This document shows, piece by piece, positions 27,866-35,838 of a DNA stretch of 64,000 nt. A program made the position numbers and the translations under genes. This stretch comes from RYN-230 sp963844695 (lineage in GTDB: Bacteria > Actinomycetota > Actinomycetes > Streptosporangiales > Streptosporangiaceae): positions 186,001-250,000 of the forward strand of contig CAWJPL010000016.1 in the NCBI GenBank assembly GCA_963844695.1, in the 5' to 3' direction. Each line of letters opens with the position of its first letter. Position 1 is the stretch's first letter. The notes under the pieces were generated by a model. That model was not told the origin of the DNA and did not search any database. It was given only the letters and a program-made list of their open reading frames with translations.

Positions 27866-28156
27866 TCAGGACTGCAGGAGTACGGGGCACTCCTCGTGGA
27901 CCCACTGGCCGTCCGGGCGCCGGCGGGCGTCCTGCGTGGCGGAGATGATCTGCCCGCACCGCTCGCAGACGGAGCCGGGCGCGTGCGCCTCGTTGCTCTC
28001 CGCGTCGACGAAGTTGACCTCCTCCTCTTGCCGTTCGCGCTCGAAGAGGTCCCTCTCTTCCTCGGCCACATCGGGCTCGGGGGGGCCCTCCTCCTCTTCG
28101 AACCGCTTCCGCTCCTCGTCGCCGTAATCGGGCCCAAAGTCTGGCCGGACAGTCAT
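27866..28156 (-). CDS. Small acidic protein with C-terminal zinc-ribbon-like motif
   Basis: The 96-residue protein has a very acidic first half (DEERKRFEEEEGPPEPDVAE, then ERDLFERERQEEEV). The C-terminal part holds CERCG and later WVHEEC, an arrangement of CxxC and HxxC that could bind one zinc. The general layout, an acidic arm plus a short treble-clef or ribbon, recalls DksA/TraR-like or RNA-polymerase-associated small proteins, but the similarity is weak. It reads away from mug, 178 bp apart. Function unknown. Confidence 0.65.
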   Translation of the reverse strand: MTVRPDFGPDYGDEERKRFEEEEGPPEPDVAEEERDLFERERQEEEVNFVDAESNEAHAPGSVCERCGQIISATQDARRRPDGQWVHEECPVLLQS

Positions 28157-28241
28157 ATTTGCCCCCTGCCTGTGAGCGGACGTGACCGCGCTCCGGAGTG
28201 ATCAACCCGACTCTATACGCCGTTGCCCCCGTCCTTCTGGC

Positions 28242-28311
28242 CACATTTCACGCCGGACGTTCACTCCGCCGGATGATTTGCCCGATTGAGGCGAACGTTC
28301 GGCGTGAAGTG
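28242..28311. repeat. Long imperfect inverted repeat between mug and the zinc-ribbon gene
   Basis: The left arm 28242-28262 and right arm 28293-28311 share CAC-TTCACGCCG-ACGTTC with only a two-base bulge and one mismatch, around a 30-base spacer. It lies 24 bp after the mug stop and 85 bp before the zinc-ribbon start. It could be a terminator for mug or a pair of operator half-sites for the zinc-ribbon gene. Confidence 0.6.
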
Positions 28312-28334
28312 TCGCGGAGGCCGGGCCGGTGCGG

Positions 28335-29015
28335 CTACGTGGAGCGGTCTGGCAGTGCGGCAGCGCCGGGCGTGCCTGGCGGGGCAGAACCTGGCGCTCC
28401 CGGCGGGGCAGCGCCGGACGGGGCGGCGCCCGGCGGGCCGCTGGCGAGGGCGCGGAGCCGGGCAAACTCCCCGGCCAGGGCGGCGGGAGTCCAGTGCGCG
28501 TTAAGGCCACTGGGATTGGGGAGCACCCACAGCCGGGTCGCGCCGATGACGGCCTGCTGAGGGCCGACGACCGCGCCCGGGTGACCGAACGCCGTCCGGT
28601 ACACGGTCACGCCGAGCACGGCGAGCCAGTGCGGGCGTAGCCGGGCCATCTTCTCCTGCAGCTCCAGGGCGCCAGCCCGCAGCTCCGCCGGGGCCAGCTC
28701 GGCGGCCCTGGCTGTGGCGCGGGGGGCCACGTTGGTGATCCCCAGGCCCAGGGCCAGCAGCTGCTCCTGCTCGTCCGGCCGGAACTGGCGGGGGGTGAAC
28801 CCAGACCGGTGCAAGGCTGGCCAGAAGCGATTGCCCGGCCGGGCAAAATGGTGACCGGTCGCGGCCGAGTACAAGCCGGGGTTAATGCCCGCGAATACGA
28901 CCCGCAGGCCGGGGGCGAGAACATCGGGGATCGTGGCGTCGCGGGCGGCCTCGAGATCGGCCGGCGTCGGGCGCGGCCGGGGCGAGCCGGCTGTCGCAGA
29001 GGGAGCCTGAGCCAC
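28335..29015 (-). CDS. mug: G/U mismatch-specific DNA glycosylase
   Basis: The 226-residue protein carries the Mug/TDG motifs: VVFAGINPGLYSAATGHHFARPGNRFWPAL (motif 1 with the catalytic Asn in GINPG), GITNVAPRATARAAEL, VLGVTVYRTAFG and WVLPNPSGLNAHW (motif 2). Mug removes uracil and ethenocytosine opposite guanine in base-excision repair, a plausible need in a GC-rich genome. The final 45 or so residues are a Gly/Ala/Pro low-complexity tail (ASGPPGAAPSGAAPPG), which is unusual and probably disordered. It starts at the ATG at 29015. Confidence 0.9.
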   Translation of the reverse strand: MAQAPSATAGSPRPRPTPADLEAARDATIPDVLAPGLRVVFAGINPGLYSAATGHHFARPGNRFWPALHRSGFTPRQFRPDEQEQLLALGLGITNVAPRATARAAELAPAELRAGALELQEKMARLRPHWLAVLGVTVYRTAFGHPGAVVGPQQAVIGATRLWVLPNPSGLNAHWTPAALAGEFARLRALASGPPGAAPSGAAPPGAPGSAPPGTPGAAALPDRST

Positions 29016-29711
29016 CCGACGACCCTACTGGGCACTCTCCAGCTCCCAAGGGAATACCTGCCCGGCGCCCGTCACCTCCCGGGCCCGCCACCGCCGCGCC
29101 CGCCCCTCTGGGAACGCCAGCCCGGGCCCACCGCCACGACTCCGCCGCCACGGGGGCCTGGGGTCATCGAGACCCGCCAGCACGGACGCTCGCTACCCCG
29201 CGGCCCGGCCAGCCAGGCGCCCCCGGCCCGGCCGGTAGACACCTGTTGAGGTCAATGGCCCGGTTCATAGCATTAAAGGTACTTTAATAGGCCTAATACT
29301 TGGCCAGATTCCTATGGGTGACGGTGACATAAGTAAGTGGCCCGTGTTTACTAGTTGCTTTAAATGGCTACTGATAAAGATCGAGAATACTTTGGGGGAA
29401 GTCGACGTACGGCAAGCCTCATTTTTATAGGCGCCGGCCAGCCTCCGGAGACTGTGAATACGCGCACAGGGGGTGACCGCGATATTCGCGATAAGGCTGG
29501 CCCGGCCAGCCTGGCCCATGGCTTGACAACTCTCACTCTGCCCGGGCACAAAGCCTTCCGGGTTCCCGGAGCCAGATATTCAAGCGCCCCGCGTGCGTGA
29601 TGGTCGCCTCAGGCGACGCCGACGCCCTGAACCTGCGTCACATCCGCCGCCGCCGCGGCCACCTTTTCCTTCGTGGCCGTTATGCGCCCAGGGGCGGAAG
29701 ACGAGCGCGCC
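29016..29711 (+). other. Non-coding region with structured leader before lytic transglycosylase
   Basis: About 700 bp lack a convincing gene. The 3' half is markedly richer in A+T than the rest of the window (29260-29460). Dyads include ATTAAAG-GTA-CTTTAAT (29272-29288), CGCGA-TAT-TCGCG (29478-29490) and a perfect 19-bp palindrome AGGCTGGCC-C-GGCCAGCCT (29494-29512). A TTGACA at 29523-29528 could be a -35, but no good -10 follows. The layout suggests a promoter plus a long structured 5' leader. I could not match it to the c-di-AMP (ydaO) riboswitch consensus. A small ORF at 29364-29600 is not supported. Confidence 0.45.
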
Positions 29712-30523
29712 GTGACGCGCCCGAACCGAAGGCGCAATTTGTCGTCGAAGAGAACTCTCAACCAGGTACCAGCCAAGACTGCCCTGGTGCTGACCGGCTC
29801 GGCTATCGCCCTGGCCGGCTATCTCGGGGCATCGTCCAGCGACGCCGGCCACGATGGCCGCGGAGCAGGGCACACCGGCCTGACGGCCGCGCTCACCGCC
29901 AGCCGTCAGGCCCGGACGACCGGCACTGTTGACGCCGGGACCAGCTCCTTCGGGACCGGCTACTTCGGGACCGGCCTGGAATCCGGCGGCACCGGCGCCG
30001 TCGGCAGCACCAGCGCCGGCGGCGCCAGCGGGACCAGCGGGGCCGGGCCCGTCGTCCTGGCGGCGTACGGGACCCCCCGCAGACACCCGCGGCCGCCGAT
30101 CCGCTACCCAGAGCACCACCAAAAGCTCCATCCCACGCGCCGCCCAGGACACCACCAGAAGCACCTCACCAGGAAGCACCTCGCGAGGAAGCACCCGGCC
30201 CGCCGGCCCGGGGCCGGCTGCACGGCAACCCGTGGCAGATCGCCAGCTCGCTGATGCCCGCCTACCACTGGACCAGCTGGCAATTCCACTACCTGAACCT
30301 GCTGTGGATGCGCGAGAGCGGCTGGAACCGTTTTGCCTGCAATCACAGCTCGGGGGCGTACGGCATTCCGCAGGCCGTGCCCGGGGACAAGATGGCGGCC
30401 GCCGGGCCGGACTGGCGGACCAGTGCGCGCACCCAGATCATCTGGGGCATGGGGTACATCCAGTCACGTTACGGAAATCCGTGGAATGCGTGGCAGCACG
30501 AGTTGCGGTATGGCTGGTACTAA
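29712..30523 (+). CDS. Secreted lytic transglycosylase-like protein (frame interrupted)
   Basis: The N-terminus has a basic leader and a signal-type helix (KTALVLTGSAIALAGYLGA), then a Gly/Ser/Thr-rich stretch. After a frame change near 30070-30115 it continues as a Pro/Ala/Glu linker (APSHAPPRTPPEAPHQEAP) and a catalytic domain. That domain runs NPWQIASSLMPAYHW, WMRESGWNRFACN (catalytic Glu in RESGW), SSGAYGIPQAVPGDKM, then WGMGYIQSRYGNPWNAW. This is the soluble transglycosylase/aggregation-promoting-factor C-terminal domain that cleaves peptidoglycan. The GTG at 29712 is preferred; an ATG at 29682 is possible. It is preceded by the structured leader and converges with the next gene 24 bp away. 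Confidence 0.82.
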
Positions 30524-30547
30524 CCGCGCTCCTCACGACCGCGCTCT

Positions 30548-31708
30548 TCAGAACCGCGACATCAGGGACAGCGCCATCCGCACCGGCCGGCGCTCAACCA
30601 GGTCCGCGAACGGCACTTGGCTGTGGCAGAACCCGGCAAAGGCGTGCCAGCCTTTCGGCGTCGCGAGGCCGGTGTGGAAGGCGCCCGGGTGCCGGGTGAA
30701 CGCGGTCAGCAGGCGGCGCCCGGCGTCCATCTCGGGCACCAGCGCCTGCCCGACCGCGGCCGGGTAGCCGTCCAGCGCCCGGTCCAGGCGCCCGGGATCC
30801 GGGGCGGCCGCCGCCTTCGCGGCGGCCGCCCCGGCCAGCGTCCCGGAGCGGAGCGCGAAGCTGATCCCTTCCCGGGTCCAGGGCTCCAGCAGGCCCGCCG
30901 CGTCGCCCGCGACCAGCACGCGCCCCCGGCGCAGCGGCGAGTCGTCCGCCCGGCAGTGGGTGAGGTGCCCCGAGTCCCGCGCCGGGGGGTAGCCCGCCAG
31001 CCCCAGCCGGCCGGTGAAGTCCTGCAGGTAACGCCGGGTCTGCTCGCCCTGGCCCCGGGCGGCGATAACCCCGACAGTGAGCACGTCCCCCTTGGGGAAG
31101 ACCCAGCCGTACGAGCCGGGCATCGGCCCCCAGTCCAGCATCACCCGCGCCTGCCACTTCGCCGCGACCGGCGGTGGCACCGGGATCTCCAGTTCCAGCC
31201 CGAGATCGACTTGCTGGAACCGGACCCCCACGTAGCGGGAGGAGACTCCCGACGAGCCGTCGGCGCCGACCAGCACCCGGGCCCGGATACTCGTCCCGTC
31301 CGCCAGCCGGGCCCAGGCCAGCCCGCCGTCCTCGCCGATCCCCCGCACCGTGGCCCGCTGGCGCATCGTGACGCCCGCGTCGGCAGCGGCTTTGCGCAGC
31401 GCGTCGTCGAAGTCTTCCCGGGACACCATGGACAGCAGCGGCGCGTCGGCATGCCGGGTGAACTCGCGCCGCCCGTTCAGGGCGGCGGTGATGGTGTGGA
31501 TGCGGTCCCGGGCGGGCACCTGCATGTGCCGGGCCGCCACCGTGAGCGAGGCCCCGATCAGGCCGCCGCCGCAGGTCTTGTACCGGGGATGCTCGGCCCG
31601 CTCGATCACGACCGTCCGCGCCCCGGCTTCCGCCGCGGCCAGGGCGGCGGTCAGGCCGGCCGGCCCCGCGCCCACCACCGCGACGTCCCATTCCGCCAGT
31701 TCCGCCAC
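30548..31708 (-). CDS. Geranylgeranyl-reductase-family FAD-dependent oxidoreductase
   Basis: The 386-residue flavoprotein begins with the FAD dinucleotide motif VVGAGPAGLTAALAAAEAG. Next come a PRYKTCGGGLIG motif of the geranylgeranyl reductase family and the second FAD motif VLVGADGSSG. GRVLVAGDAAGLLEPWTREGISFALRSG then contacts the FAD ribityl chain. These enzymes reduce isoprenoid chains, for example of menaquinone or lipid precursors. The GTG at 31708 (VAELAEWDVAVVGAG) is the natural start; a much longer upstream frame has no support. It converges with the transglycosylase and diverges from the DinB gene 114 bp away. Substrate unknown. Confidence 0.88.
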   Translation of the reverse strand: MAELAEWDVAVVGAGPAGLTAALAAAEAGARTVVIERAEHPRYKTCGGGLIGASLTVAARHMQVPARDRIHTITAALNGRREFTRHADAPLLSMVSREDFDDALRKAAADAGVTMRQRATVRGIGEDGGLAWARLADGTSIRARVLVGADGSSGVSSRYVGVRFQQVDLGLELEIPVPPPVAAKWQARVMLDWGPMPGSYGWVFPKGDVLTVGVIAARGQGEQTRRYLQDFTGRLGLAGYPPARDSGHLTHCRADDSPLRRGRVLVAGDAAGLLEPWTREGISFALRSGTLAGAAAAKAAAAPDPGRLDRALDGYPAAVGQALVPEMDAGRRLLTAFTRHPGAFHTGLATPKGWHAFAGFCHSQVPFADLVERRPVRMALSLMSRF

Positions 31709-31822
31709 CCTGGCAGGGTAACGGAGGGGACGAGGCCAGCTGTGATCGCGAGGCCGCTCGGGGGTGCGCGGCGGGGCGGAATCTCGTTGCGGCTGCTTTT
31801 GCGGGGTAGCAGGATGTTCCGG

Positions 31823-32347
31823 ATGACATGGACCGCGCCTGAGGTGCCGCGCACCTATCCGCCCCTGGTCGCCGGCGAACGGGAGTCGCTGGACGGCTGG
31901 CTGGACTATCACCGCAGCACGCTGCTGGTGAAATGCCAGGGCCTGACCGGCGAGCAGCTCGCCCGCCGGGCCGTGCCGCCGTCCACGCTGTCCCTGCTCG
32001 GGCTGGTCCGGCACCTGACCGACGTGGAGCGCTCCTGGTTCCGGCGGCGCTTCGCGGGCGAGACCGGGCTGGGCTACCGGTACTCCAGCGACGAGTACCC
32101 GGACGGGGAGTTCGACCTGGCCGCAGCCGACGGCGCCGAGGCCGATTTCGCGGCGTTCACCCGGGAGTGCGAGCTGGCCCGGGCGGCCGCCGCCGGGCGG
32201 TCCCTGGACGAGACGTTCGTGCACGAGCGCGACGGCAACACCTACGACCTGCGCTGGGTCTACGTGCACATGATCGAGGAGTACGCCCGGCACAACGGGC
32301 ACGCCGACCTGCTCCGCGAGCAGGTCGACGGGGTCACCGGGGAGTGA
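31823..32347 (+). CDS. DinB/DUF664 family protein (mycothiol-transferase-like)
   Basis: The 174-residue protein has the DinB four-helix-bundle pattern: LDGWLDYHRSTLLVKCQGLTGEQLARRAVPPSTLSLLGLVRHLTDVERSWFR in the first half, and VHMIEEYARHNGHADLLREQVDG at the end. The metal histidines are H in RSTLLVK-adjacent DYHR, H in VRHLTDVE and H in ARHNGHAD. DUF664 proteins of actinobacteria are linked to mycothiol-dependent detoxification. The ATG at 31823 follows GCAGG at a good distance; an ATG at 31814 would add three residues. Its end overlaps methylglyoxal synthase by 14 bp, tail to tail. Confidence 0.85.
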   Translation: MTWTAPEVPRTYPPLVAGERESLDGWLDYHRSTLLVKCQGLTGEQLARRAVPPSTLSLLGLVRHLTDVERSWFRRRFAGETGLGYRYSSDEYPDGEFDLAAADGAEADFAAFTRECELARAAAAGRSLDETFVHERDGNTYDLRWVYVHMIEEYARHNGHADLLREQVDGVTGE

Positions 32348-32822
32348 GGCCCCCGCTGGCCACGGCCCGCAGCGGCGGGGCGGGGAGGCTCCCGCCGGGT
32401 GCGGGGTCCCACTCCTGGTGGGTACGGCTCATCAGCGGCGAGGAGATCATGAAGTCCGCGGTCGCCCGGTTGCACGCGACCGGGATGTTGCACACGACCG
32501 CCACCCGGAGCAGCGCCTTGACGTCGGGGTCATGCGGGTGCGGCTCCAGCGGATCCCAGAGGAAGACGAGCAGGTCGATCTCGCCTTCGGCGATGCGCGC
32601 GCCGATCTGCTGGTCGCCGCCGAACGGCCCGCTGCGGAAGCAGGTGACCGGCAGGCCGAGCTCGTCCTGCAGCAGCCGCCCGGTGGTCGCGGTCGCGAAG
32701 AGCTGATGGTCGCCGAGCAGGGGCAGGTTGTACTCCGCCCACTCGAGCATGTCCTGCTTCTTGTTGTCGTGTGCGATGAGGGCGATCCGACGCCCGGTAC
32801 GCGTGGGCGTGTCAGTAACCAC
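32334..32822 (-). CDS. mgsA: Methylglyoxal synthase
   Basis: The 162-residue protein shows the MGS pattern: RRIALIAHDNKKQDMLEWAEYN at the N-terminus, ATATTGRLLQDELGLPV, the catalytic Asp in SGPFGGDQQIGARIAEG, DLLVFLWDPLEPHPHDPDVKALLR and CNIPVACNRATADFMISSP. It converts dihydroxyacetone phosphate to methylglyoxal and phosphate, a bypass of lower glycolysis when phosphate is short. The GTG at 32822 has GAGAGG eight bases upstream and gives a normal-length protein; a longer frame to 32939 is not supported. It carries a short Ala/Pro tail. Confidence 0.92.
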   Translation of the reverse strand: MVTDTPTRTGRRIALIAHDNKKQDMLEWAEYNLPLLGDHQLFATATTGRLLQDELGLPVTCFRSGPFGGDQQIGARIAEGEIDLLVFLWDPLEPHPHDPDVKALLRVAVVCNIPVACNRATADFMISSPLMSRTHQEWDPAPGGSLPAPPLRAVASGGLTPR

Positions 32823-33051
32823 AGAAGGTTCCTCTCGAAGTCTGGCCTGCGTCGTCAGCTGACTCGTGGCCGCTTCGTCGCGCCCGGCCGGTGGCCCGGG
32901 CAGGATCAGCCCCAGGCGCTGCGCGGCCCGGTGGCGCACATCATGGTGGCGCCCTCATCGCCGAGCGGGCCGCTCCGGCTGCCAGGTGTAACCCCGGCCG
33001 GACCGGATGTCATCCCGCGACGGGTCACGGACGTCGTCGCGGGGTGGCCCG

Positions 33052-33693
33052 CTAGCGGGACTCGTGGGCGGCGGGAGCGCCCACGTACGTGTCCAGCCAG
33101 CTGCTCAGCGGCCGGGTGGTGCGCAGGAAACCGGCCACCCGGTCCCGGGCTGTCCCGGTCTCCAGCCAGGACTCGACCGGCCACTGCTGCCAGGCGACGA
33201 TCCCCTTGTAACGCAGCAGCCCGATCCGCGGGTGATCGACCGGGTAGCCCCGGGGGGCGGTCTTCAGCGTGCCGCGGGCCGAGACGCCGATGCCCTGCCG
33301 CTCGACGCCGGCGATCACCTGTTCCAGCTCGGGACCGGCCTGCTCGCTCAGGACCGCCTGGCGGTAGCGGCCGAGCTGGATGGGCGACATCGTGTACATG
33401 CCGTCCCCGGCGGCCAGCCCGGCCGCGGACAGCTGGACGTAGCCCGTGCCGACCAGGGCGCCGATATGCGTCTTGTACGGGGACTTGTCCGGGCTGAACC
33501 GGACGTCCCGGTAGGGGCGGAAGATCTTCCCCTCGCCGAACTCCGTGGCCAGCTCCTCGACCAGTTCGGTCATCGGGCGGAGCACCTTGTCCTCATAGAC
33601 CGCCTTGTGCTCGGTCCAGTAGGCCTTGGAATTGTCGGCCTCGAGGCCCTCGTAGAATTCCAGGGCTTCTTCCGGCCACCCCTCGAACGGCAT
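33052..33693 (-). CDS. DUF2461 (TIGR02453) family protein
   Basis: The 213-residue protein matches DUF2461: MPFEGWPEEALEFYEGLEADNSKAYWTEHKAVYE at the N-terminus, IFRPYRDVRFSPDKSPYKTHIGALVG in the middle, a YVQLSAAGLAAGDGMYTMSP strand and LKTAPRGYPVDHPRIGLLRYKGIVAWQQWP. The family is widespread and of unknown function. It is probably soluble. The ATG at 33693 is preceded by GGAGGGGCCGGGGG. The gene diverges from the ABC transporter genes. Confidence 0.85.
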   Translation of the reverse strand: MPFEGWPEEALEFYEGLEADNSKAYWTEHKAVYEDKVLRPMTELVEELATEFGEGKIFRPYRDVRFSPDKSPYKTHIGALVGTGYVQLSAAGLAAGDGMYTMSPIQLGRYRQAVLSEQAGPELEQVIAGVERQGIGVSARGTLKTAPRGYPVDHPRIGLLRYKGIVAWQQWPVESWLETGTARDRVAGFLRTTRPLSSWLDTYVGAPAAHESR

Positions 33694-33804
33694 CCCCCGG
33701 CCCCTCCCCGTCCGCGCTCCGACAGGCCTGCCCACTCCCACGTACCCTTACGCCAGGCAGGCGCCGGCCCTCACGATAGCCGGGCGTGCCCCCGGGCCGC
33801 GGCA

Positions 33805-33822
33805 CCATGACAGTTGTCATGG
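33805..33822 (+). promoter_or_regulatory. Perfect 18-bp palindromic operator before ABC operon
   Basis: CCATGACA-GT-TGTCATGG is a perfect dyad 57 bp upstream of the ATPase start at 33879. Dyads of the TGACA/TGTCA type upstream of drug-type ABC genes are commonly bound by LuxR/NarL-type response regulators; that is family knowledge. No such regulator or kinase lies in this window. Confidence 0.55.
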
Positions 33823-33878
33823 GCGTGAGGTGACAGCTAACGGTGGGAGGAACGCCGGACCACTGCCACGATGGGCCC

Positions 33879-34841
33879 ATGACGGTAATGAACATGGCAG
33901 ACGAACGGGGGCGCCGGCAGGCCCGGGGAAGCCAGCCGGCCGCGATCGCCTTGCGCGGGGTACATAAGAACTTCGGCACGGTCCAGGCGGTCAAGGACAT
34001 CGACCTGGATATCTCGTCGGGGGAAATTGTCGCGTTCCTCGGGCCCAACGGCGCGGGGAAGACCTCGACCATCGACATCATCCTGGGGCTGTCTCAGCCC
34101 ACCGCGGGCACGGCGGAAGTCTTCGGGATATCGCCGCGGCAGGCCATCACGCGCGGGCTCGTCTCCGCCGTGTTGCAGACCGGCGGCCTGCTGAAGGACT
34201 TCACCGTGCGGGAGACCGCGGAGTACACCGCGAGCTTGTTCGTCCGGCCGAGGCCGGTCGACGAGGCCCTGGACCGGGCCGGTATCACCGCCATCGGCGA
34301 TCGCCGGGTGGGCAAGTGCTCCGGCGGTGAGCAGCAGCGGCTGCGCTTCGCCATGGCCCTGCTGTCCGACCCGGAACTGCTGATCCTGGACGAGCCGACC
34401 ACCGGCATGGACGTCGAGGGACGGCGCGGCTTCTGGACGGCGATCCGGCAGGACACGGCCCGGGGCCGGACCGTGCTCTTCGCCACGCACTACCTGGAAG
34501 AAGCCGACGCCTACGCCGACCGGATCATCTTGCTGCGGCACGGCCAGATCGTCGCGGACGGCACCTCGTCCGAGGTCAAGGCGATGGCCGCCGGGCGGAC
34601 GGTCCGGGCCACACTGGCCGACGCCGACCCGGTCGCGCTGAACGCGATCCCCGGCGCGGACAACGTCGAGGTGCGCGGCGACACCGTGCTGATCCACTCG
34701 ACCGACAGTGACGCGGTGGCCCGCTACCTGCTGACCAACACCCCGGCCCGGGACCTGGAGATCAACACCCGCGGCCTTGAGGACGCATTCATCGCCCTGA
34801 CCAGCGACGACAGCAACACTTCCGAAGGAGGATCCCGATGA
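33879..34841 (+). CDS. ABC transporter ATPase (DrrA/CcmA-like)
   Basis: The 320-residue ATPase has Walker A GPNGAGKTSTIDIILGL near residue 50, signature KCSGGEQQRLRFAMALLSDPE, Walker B LLILDEPTTGMD and an H-loop ATHYLEEADAYADR. A roughly 90-residue C-terminal domain typical of DrrA-like drug and lipid exporters follows (VRATLADADPVAL, then DLEINTRGLEDAFIALTSDD). It overlaps the permease gene by 4 bp (ATGA), so the two are coupled. The preceding palindrome suggests regulated expression. The ATG at 33879 (MTVMNMADER) is chosen. Confidence 0.9.
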   Translation: MTVMNMADERGRRQARGSQPAAIALRGVHKNFGTVQAVKDIDLDISSGEIVAFLGPNGAGKTSTIDIILGLSQPTAGTAEVFGISPRQAITRGLVSAVLQTGGLLKDFTVRETAEYTASLFVRPRPVDEALDRAGITAIGDRRVGKCSGGEQQRLRFAMALLSDPELLILDEPTTGMDVEGRRGFWTAIRQDTARGRTVLFATHYLEEADAYADRIILLRHGQIVADGTSSEVKAMAAGRTVRATLADADPVALNAIPGADNVEVRGDTVLIHSTDSDAVARYLLTNTPARDLEINTRGLEDAFIALTSDDSNTSEGGSR

Positions 34842-35647
34842 CCACCCAGTCAGTTCCGGCGCCCGCCGCCCTGACCAGGGAAGCGCCGAGCCTGGGCGGC
34901 TTCAACGTGACCGTGCTCAGGCTGGAGATCCGCCGCCTGCTGCGCAACCGGCGCACGGTCATCTTCGCGCTGATCTTCCCCGTCGTGTTCTTCCTGGCCT
35001 TCGGGCTGAACAAGGCCTACGCGAACGAGTCCGCCGGCCCGGGCAGCCACGGCAACGTGTCCGCGTTCATCATGATCAGCATGGCCCTGTACGGGGCGGT
35101 CCTGGCCACCACCAGCGGCGGGGCCATGGTCTCGATCGAGCGGGCCGCGGGCTGGAGCCGCCAGCTCCGGCTGACCCCCCTCTCCCCGGTGGCGTACATC
35201 GTGATCAAGATGCTCACCGCGATGGTCCTCGGGCTCGCGTCGGTCGTCGTGGTCTTCGCCGTGGGCGGGCTGACCGGCAAGCCCTCGATGCCGATGTACC
35301 TGTGGATCGTCAGCGCGGCCTGCGTCTGGATCGGCTCGCTGGTCTTCGCCGCCTTCGGCCTGTTCATGGGCTACCTGCTGCCGACCGAGAACGTCATGCA
35401 GTTCCTGGGCCTCGGCCTGGCCCTGCTGTCCTTCGCTGGCGGCCTGTTCATCCCGCTGAGCCAGTTCCCGCAGGCCTGCAGGACCATGGCCGAGTTCACG
35501 CCGCTCTACGGGCTCAACCAGCTCGTGCACGCGCCGCTGCTCGGCGTCGGCGTCGAGTGGGCCTGGGCCGTCAACGCCGTGGCCTGGCTGGCCATCTTCG
35601 CCGGGGGCGCCGTCTGGCGGTTCCGCAAGGACACCGCCCGGGTCTGA
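34838..35647 (+). CDS. ABC-2 type permease
   Basis: The 269-residue membrane protein has six predicted helices: VIFALIFPVVFFLAFGL after RRLLRNRRT, AFIMISMALYGAVLATTSGGAMVSIERAAGWSRQLRLTPLSP (the conserved loop of ABC-2 exporters), VIKMLTAMVLGLASVVVVFAVG, ACVWIGSLVFAAFGLFMGYL, LGLGLALLSFAGGLFIPLSQFP and WAVNAVAWLAIFAGGAVW. It starts at the ATG at 34838 with AGGAGG upstream and is coupled to the ATPase gene. The pair is a drug or lipid exporter of unknown substrate. The operon ends with a strong hairpin. Confidence 0.9.
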   Translation: MTTQSVPAPAALTREAPSLGGFNVTVLRLEIRRLLRNRRTVIFALIFPVVFFLAFGLNKAYANESAGPGSHGNVSAFIMISMALYGAVLATTSGGAMVSIERAAGWSRQLRLTPLSPVAYIVIKMLTAMVLGLASVVVVFAVGGLTGKPSMPMYLWIVSAACVWIGSLVFAAFGLFMGYLLPTENVMQFLGLGLALLSFAGGLFIPLSQFPQACRTMAEFTPLYGLNQLVHAPLLGVGVEWAWAVNAVAWLAIFAGGAVWRFRKDTARV

Positions 35648-35691
35648 GCCCAGTCCCTGAGCCCCGCTTCCTGGGGCCCGGACGCGGGGAC

Positions 35692-35731
35692 GGTACCTGG
35701 GGCCCGGAGACGGGGGCGGGCCCCAGGTACC
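35692..35731 (+). terminator. Strong terminator hairpin after ABC operon
   Basis: A perfect 15-bp stem (35692-35706, GGTACCTGGGGCCCG, with 35717-35731) closes a 10-base loop, 45 bp after the permease stop. It works on either strand. Confidence 0.8.
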
Positions 35732-35755
35732 AGACCACGGGCACCGGACCTGGAA

Positions 35756-35801
35756 CCGCCCGCGGGCCGGCGCAGTTCGTTCTGCACCGGCCCGCGGGCG
35801 G
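35756..35801 (-). terminator. Terminator hairpin after acyltransferase
   Basis: A 15-bp perfect outer stem (35756-35770 with 35787-35801) encloses a shorter GCAG/CTGC stem and a TTCGTT loop. It is 38 bp after the acyltransferase stop on the minus strand. The two tail-to-tail genes thus have their own hairpins. Confidence 0.8.
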
Positions 35802-35838
35802 GCTTGGTTGCCGGGGCCTGGTCGCGGTGGGGCTTGGT

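Noticed and set aside
29260..29600. A c-di-AMP (ydaO) riboswitch
   Set aside because: The downstream gene type fits, but I could not find the conserved ydaO core elements, so only a generic structured leader is reported.
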